Positions 7,470 through 10,803 of a stretch of DNA of 10,803 nucleotides are shown here, piece after piece. The translations under genes and the position numbers were made by a program. Within the stretch, counting starts at the first letter, position 1. Every line of letters begins with the position of its first letter. Source of the DNA: Bacteroidota bacterium. Lineage in GTDB: Bacteria; Bacteroidota; Ignavibacteria; Tepidaquicellales; Tepidaquicellaceae. Below the pieces are notes generated by a model. That model was given only the letters and a program-made list of their open reading frames with translations. It made no database searches and had not been told where the DNA came from. Location of the stretch: contig JAEYVS010000207.1 in the NCBI GenBank assembly GCA_023429265.1, positions 1 to 10,803 of the forward strand. Direction: 5' to 3'.

Positions 7470-9227
7470 TTAACCTTCTGTAAATGCTTCGCTGAGTACT
7501 TCTTCTTTTATAACCACAGGATACTTAGCTCTTAATGCATCTACGTATTCTTTCTCCATTTGTTTAAATCTTTCCTGCTGCAAAATATTCGAGATCTCTG
7601 ACCTGACTTCGTTAAATTCTCTGTATTTTACTGTCTCTCCGTCTTTGTATTCATACTTCTGCTTATTGGCGTTATAATAATCCATCAATTCCTGGTCGGA
7701 TAACTGTATTTTACTCCATAATTCTTCCTGGTCAACCTTAAAGCTAAGAAGACCGTCTTCGTATTCTCTCAATAACTTCTGATAATCATCATTATTCTCA
7801 ACATTTTCTTCGTCGGCAAGCTGATTTAATACTGCTGTTTCCCCGGCTCCGTTTACAATGCTGATTAAAGTATTCCTGTTAGCAGCGTTATTCGAAAATT
7901 CCTTGTTGATTTTCATGTATTCTACTACGTCTCTGACCTTTACTTCACCGCCGTCATATGTTGCAACTACTATTTCCTTATCTTGTTCCGCGATGCTGCT
8001 GTCAGGATTATTTGAAGAGATGATTTTTGTGGAATCAAATTTCATTACTAGAGCGTTCATTCCATCTTCAACAATCTCAAAATCTACTTTTTCTCGTGCT
8101 TCAACCATAAAGGTATTATAAGCGCCTTTGTACTGCTGGCTTCTCTTAAACTCAGATTTCAGCTTCTCCTTCTGCTTCTCAAATGGCTCATATTCTTTGA
8201 TGTCTGTCAGTTTAATGATATGATATCCAAACCTTGTCTTGATCACGTCAGATATTTCACCTTCCTTCAATGAAAAAGCCGCGCTGTCAAATTCCTGCAC
8301 CATTCTTCTTCTGTCAAAATACCCAAGGTCTCCGCCATTTGGAGCTGATCCCGGATCCTGTGAAAATTCCTTTGCAAGTGCGCCAAAATCTTCACCGTTC
8401 TTTGCCCTTGTTAGAATTTCCTGGGCTTTGTTATATGCTTCTAAAGTATCGACTGTATTTCCAAGGCTGTCTGTCTTATTCTGTAATAGGATATGTGATG
8501 CCTGGATGCTTTCAACTCTTTCCTTTTTATCGGTAAGCTTAACAATGTGAAGACCAAACTGTGTCTTGATGGGCTCTTTGGAAATATCACCGACTTTCAT
8601 CTGGTAAACCACGTCCTCAAATTCAGGTACTGTCATACCACCTGTAAAGTAATACAGGTCTCCGCCGTTTTGCTGCACTGTCTGATCTTCGGACATTTCT
8701 TTCGCCACTGTGACAAAATCCTCACCGTTATTCAGTCTGTCTAATACCTGCTGAGCCTTTTGGTAAGCTTTGATGGAATCTTCTGCCGGAGCATTTGGGG
8801 GTAAATTTATTAATATGTGTGAAGCTCTTACTTCATACTTCTTCATTTCAAAGAGCTTTTCTATGTTTGGTTCTACTACTTTTTGATCTACCAGGAATGT
8901 GGACAGGAAGGTCTTCTTATATTCATTTAAATCGTTCTGTATGTCAGCTGACTCCAATAGTCCTCTTTCTCTTGCATCTTTCACTTTCAGCCTGAATTTT
9001 ATCAGGAGATCCAGGAATTCCTTCCTTTGGTCCATTGTCGTTTTCTTTGCTGAATCTATGTTCGTCACGGTTTTCAAATACTGATCTTCAAAGTCTTCTA
9101 AATAAATCTTTTCGTCTCCCACTTCCGCTACTACCTTCGTTTTTTTCGAAGAGCATGATGCCAGAGATACCGCTAAACATAGCACTACAATAGCTGCAAA
9201 ATAAAGGGGATATTTTGTTTTTATCAT
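7470..9227 (-). CDS. Lipoprotein peptidyl-prolyl isomerase with two parvulin (PpiC) domains
   Basis: This 585-residue protein begins with a lipoprotein signal: hydrophobic 8-21 and lipobox L22-A-S-C25, followed by S-S-K-K, which supports this ATG. A helical SurA/PrsA-like N-terminal domain (about 30-130) leads to two tandem parvulin domains. The first, at about 134-232, has A-S-H-I-L-I, Q-N-G-G-D-L and F-G-L-H-I-V-K-L. The second, at about 241-341, has [18 protein letters not shown] and F-G-Y-H-I-I-K-L; both keep the family core. A further charged, helical region (about 345-575) includes another chaperone-like segment. It should act in the periplasm, tethered by lipid, as a foldase for outer-membrane or secreted proteins, beside the soluble SurA-type protein encoded 30 bases downstream. 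It is the first gene of the minus-strand series and faces the divergent nuclease gene. No clear Shine-Dalgarno sequence precedes it. Confidence 0.9.
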   Translation of the reverse strand: MIKTKYPLYFAAIVVLCLAVSLASCSSKKTKVVAEVGDEKIYLEDFEDQYLKTVTNIDSAKKTTMDQRKEFLDLLIKFRLKVKDARERGLLESADIQNDLNEYKKTFLSTFLVDQKVVEPNIEKLFEMKKYEVRASHILINLPPNAPAEDSIKAYQKAQQVLDRLNNGEDFVTVAKEMSEDQTVQQNGGDLYYFTGGMTVPEFEDVVYQMKVGDISKEPIKTQFGLHIVKLTDKKERVESIQASHILLQNKTDSLGNTVDTLEAYNKAQEILTRAKNGEDFGALAKEFSQDPGSAPNGGDLGYFDRRRMVQEFDSAAFSLKEGEISDVIKTRFGYHIIKLTDIKEYEPFEKQKEKLKSEFKRSQQYKGAYNTFMVEAREKVDFEIVEDGMNALVMKFDSTKIISSNNPDSSIAEQDKEIVVATYDGGEVKVRDVVEYMKINKEFSNNAANRNTLISIVNGAGETAVLNQLADEENVENNDDYQKLLREYEDGLLSFKVDQEELWSKIQLSDQELMDYYNANKQKYEYKDGETVKYREFNEVRSEISNILQQERFKQMEKEYVDALRAKYPVVIKEEVLSEAFTEG

Positions 9228-9299
9228 ATTATTACTTATTGTTTTAGTTTAATTTAAATATTCTGGGGCAAACCATAATTTTAGTCATTTCACGCTGCA

Positions 9300-9322
9300 A
9301 TTACAAGTCAATGACTTGGAAT
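9300..9322. promoter_or_regulatory. Near-perfect 23-base palindrome in the divergent intergenic region, possible operator
   Basis: Arms ATTACAAGTCA (9300-9310) and TGACTTGGAAT (9312-9322) flank a single central A. Ten of eleven positions pair, and the inner seven (CAAGTCA/TGACTTG) are perfect. A one-base centre is too tight for an RNA hairpin, so this looks like a binding site for a dimeric regulator. It lies between the divergent starts at 9227 and 9410 and overlaps the possible -35 box of the nuclease promoter. The regulator is unknown. Confidence 0.45.
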
Positions 9323-9346
9323 GCCCCTGAATTAACTTATTATAAT
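9316..9346 (+). promoter_or_regulatory. Candidate sigma-70-like promoter for the nuclease gene
   Basis: TATAAT at 9341-9346 lies 63 bases before the ATG at 9410. TTGGAA at 9316-9321 could serve as a -35 box with a 19-base spacer, or 16 bases to the alternative -10 TATTAT at 9338-9343. The region is AT-rich, so chance matches are likely. No good Bacteroidota-type TAnnTTTG box is present. The right arm of the palindrome covers the -35 candidate, which would suit repression. Confidence 0.35.
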
Positions 9347-9409
9347 ACAAACTTTTATTCTTTATATTTTCGTAAATTTTTCGGAAATTACTTACATTAC
9401 AACAGTCCG

Positions 9410-10803
9410 ATGCCCGATAAAATTTCCAATAAAGTATCTCTTTACGATACTACCTTTATTGTCTGCGATGTGGAAACCACAGGCGGCTCCGCGTTCGGCA
9501 ATCGCATCACCGAAATTGCATTCATAAAGATACAGGGCTTCGAGATCACCGGGAAATTCACCACCCTCGTCAATCCCAAACAGCACATTCCCGCCGGCAT
9601 TCAATACCTTACGGGCATTACCAATGAAATGGTAATGAATAAACCCGGCTTTTCCGAAATATCGGATAAGCTGCTCCAATTCATCTGCGAGGGTAATACA
9701 GTGCTGGATTCAGGCTCCAGAACCGTCACTTTACCACCTGACGTTATATTCGTGGGTCATAATGTGCGGTTCGATTATAATTTTGTCCGCGAGTCTTTTC
9801 TTAGAAATCCCGACCCGGTCAGCCTGAATATGTCCACGCTATGCACCTGTAAGCTCGCGCGCCGCATGCTCAAACGCCTTAAGAGCAAATCCCTCGGTAA
9901 TGTAGCCGCGCACCTGGAGATACCCATCGTTAATCAGCACCGCGCCTATGACGACACCCTCGCGACCGCTAAGATACTGCTCTATTTCCTGGATAAGATG
10001 GCAAATGACTACGGCTTCGAACACGCTGACGAGGTGCTCCGCTTCCAGAATAGACGCATATACACATCCGAGCAGAAATCCCCGGCATTGCGGAGAACTA
10101 AGCTCGACCTGAAGACACTCCCCGAAACACCGGGAGTCTACTTTATGAAAAACCGTAACGGGGACATTATTTACATTGGAAAAGCTAAATCACTAAAGGA
10201 CCGTGTATCATCATATTTCCGCCACAATTCCGAGCTGTCGCATAAGATCCGTAAAATGCTCGCTAATGTTCATTCCGTGGAATATCAAATGACCGATTCA
10301 GAGCTGTCCGCGCTTATTCTCGAGTCCCGGCTAATCAAAAAAGAAAAACCGATCTTCAATTCCGCTATCAAGCGCTACAGGTTCCATCCATTCATTAAGA
10401 TCGATGTCCAGAATCACTTTCCCCGCGTGGAAAAGGTCTACGAGATAGAAAATGACGGCGCGAATTATTACGGACCATTTACCAGCGGGCTCACGGTGAA
10501 TAAACTCGTACGTGACATTGGAGCTAAGTTTAAGCTGCGTAAGTGCGAGGACAAAAAGCTGAAGCCGTCCCCGAACCATTCACGCTGTATGTACTATGAC
10601 ATCGGCCAGTGTAATGCTCCGTGCGATCTCTCGCAATCGATCTCCGATTACCTCGGTGAGGTGGACCGGGTGCATAACTACATTACATCGACCGAGCCGG
10701 AATCGATCCAGCGTATCCTCCTGCAGAATATGAATCAACATTCGGAAAACTTCGAGTACGAGGAGGCAGCATTCATACGGGACAGGCTAAAGGACATTCA
10801 GAA
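9410..10803 (+). CDS. DEDDh (DnaQ-like) exonuclease fused to a UvrC/Cho-like GIY-YIG nuclease, 3' partial
   Basis: The frame is open from ATG 9410 to the window end (464 full codons) with no stop. Residues 14-195 are a DEDDh 3'-5' exonuclease: D20-x-E22 in ExoI, D122 in G-H-N-V-R-F-D, and H177-x4-D182 in ExoIII, all present. Residues about 235-320 are a GIY-YIG domain: G242-V-Y244, Y255-I-G257, R265 and the metal-binding E305. Then come four cysteines, C379, C393, C401 and C405; the last two spacings (x7, x3) match the iron-sulphur motif known in E. coli UvrC. A UVR-like helix (E-N-F-E-Y-E-E-A-A-F-I-R-D-R-L) lies near 447-461. Proteins of this architecture occur in Bacteroidota and Actinobacteria and are thought to act in DNA repair. 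The ATG is the first in-frame one and sits just before ExoI. Whether a UvrC RNase H-like nuclease domain follows cannot be seen. Confidence 0.92.
   Translation, partial: MPDKISNKVSLYDTTFIVCDVETTGGSAFGNRITEIAFIKIQGFEITGKFTTLVNPKQHIPAGIQYLTGITNEMVMNKPGFSEISDKLLQFICEGNTVLDSGSRTVTLPPDVIFVGHNVRFDYNFVRESFLRNPDPVSLNMSTLCTCKLARRMLKRLKSKSLGNVAAHLEIPIVNQHRAYDDTLATAKILLYFLDKMANDYGFEHADEVLRFQNRRIYTSEQKSPALRRTKLDLKTLPETPGVYFMKNRNGDIIYIGKAKSLKDRVSSYFRHNSELSHKIRKMLANVHSVEYQMTDSELSALILESRLIKKEKPIFNSAIKRYRFHPFIKIDVQNHFPRVEKVYEIENDGANYYGPFTSGLTVNKLVRDIGAKFKLRKCEDKKLKPSPNHSRCMYYDIGQCNAPCDLSQSISDYLGEVDRVHNYITSTEPESIQRILLQNMNQHSENFEYEEAAFIRDRLKDIQ

Noticed and set aside
9265..9290. Bacteroidota-type promoter (TTG/TAnnTTTG) for the parvulin lipoprotein gene
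   Set aside because: The closest minus-strand match, TATGGTTTG, has one base too many between TA and TTTG, and no TTG box lies at the right distance.
9392..10579. Minus-strand open frames at 9392-9679, 9839-10024 and 10331-10579
   Set aside because: All lie antisense to the exonuclease-GIY-YIG gene, which has complete catalytic motifs in one plus-strand frame. They show no recognisable domain and are explained as antisense shadows.

Overview
The window looks like chromosome from a Bacteroidota/Ignavibacteriota-type bacterium, most likely Ignavibacteria or a near relative. Three genes end in a type IX secretion (T9SS) type-A sorting domain with the motif N-Y-P-N-P-F-N-P-[SA]-T, typical of that part of the tree. 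Start codons mostly lack a clear Shine-Dalgarno sequence and follow AT-rich leaders, as is common there. I see no tRNA, rRNA, CRISPR array, insertion sequence or phage gene.

Layout. (1) 1-1233 (+): 3' part of a secreted Asp-box protein with a T9SS tail. (2) 1234-1300: a convergent junction with a strong hairpin and T-run whose right arm lies inside the next gene. (3) 1275-3919 (-): two tandem paralogous six-Asp-box (Ycf48-like propeller) T9SS cargo genes, joined by a one-base stop/start overlap. (4) 3976-6078 (-): a 700-residue membrane protein with a von Willebrand A (MIDAS) domain and a probable glutamine-amidotransferase-like fold. (5) 6104-6141: a two-part hairpin just after surA, a likely terminator or attenuator. 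(6) 6147-9227 (-): a SurA-type periplasmic chaperone/prolyl isomerase and, upstream, a lipoprotein with two parvulin domains. (7) 9228-9409: a divergent intergenic region with a near-perfect 23-base palindrome and a sigma-70-like promoter candidate. (8) 9410 to the window end (+): a DEDDh exonuclease fused to a UvrC-like GIY-YIG nuclease with the four-cysteine motif and a UVR helix, cut by the window edge.

How they fit. The five minus-strand genes all act in the envelope. The two parvulin proteins probably escort outer-membrane and secreted proteins through the periplasm, and the two propeller proteins look like cargo for T9SS export. The VWA membrane protein between them has no assigned job; its position suggests an envelope role, but this is inference. 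The divergent nuclease is a separate DNA-repair unit and is more GC-rich than its neighbours. The most useful points are the nuclease fusion, easily missed because it has no stop codon in the window, the tandem propeller duplication, the VWA protein, and the three dyad-symmetry elements at the gene boundaries. I found no clear evidence of a wholly new multi-gene system.
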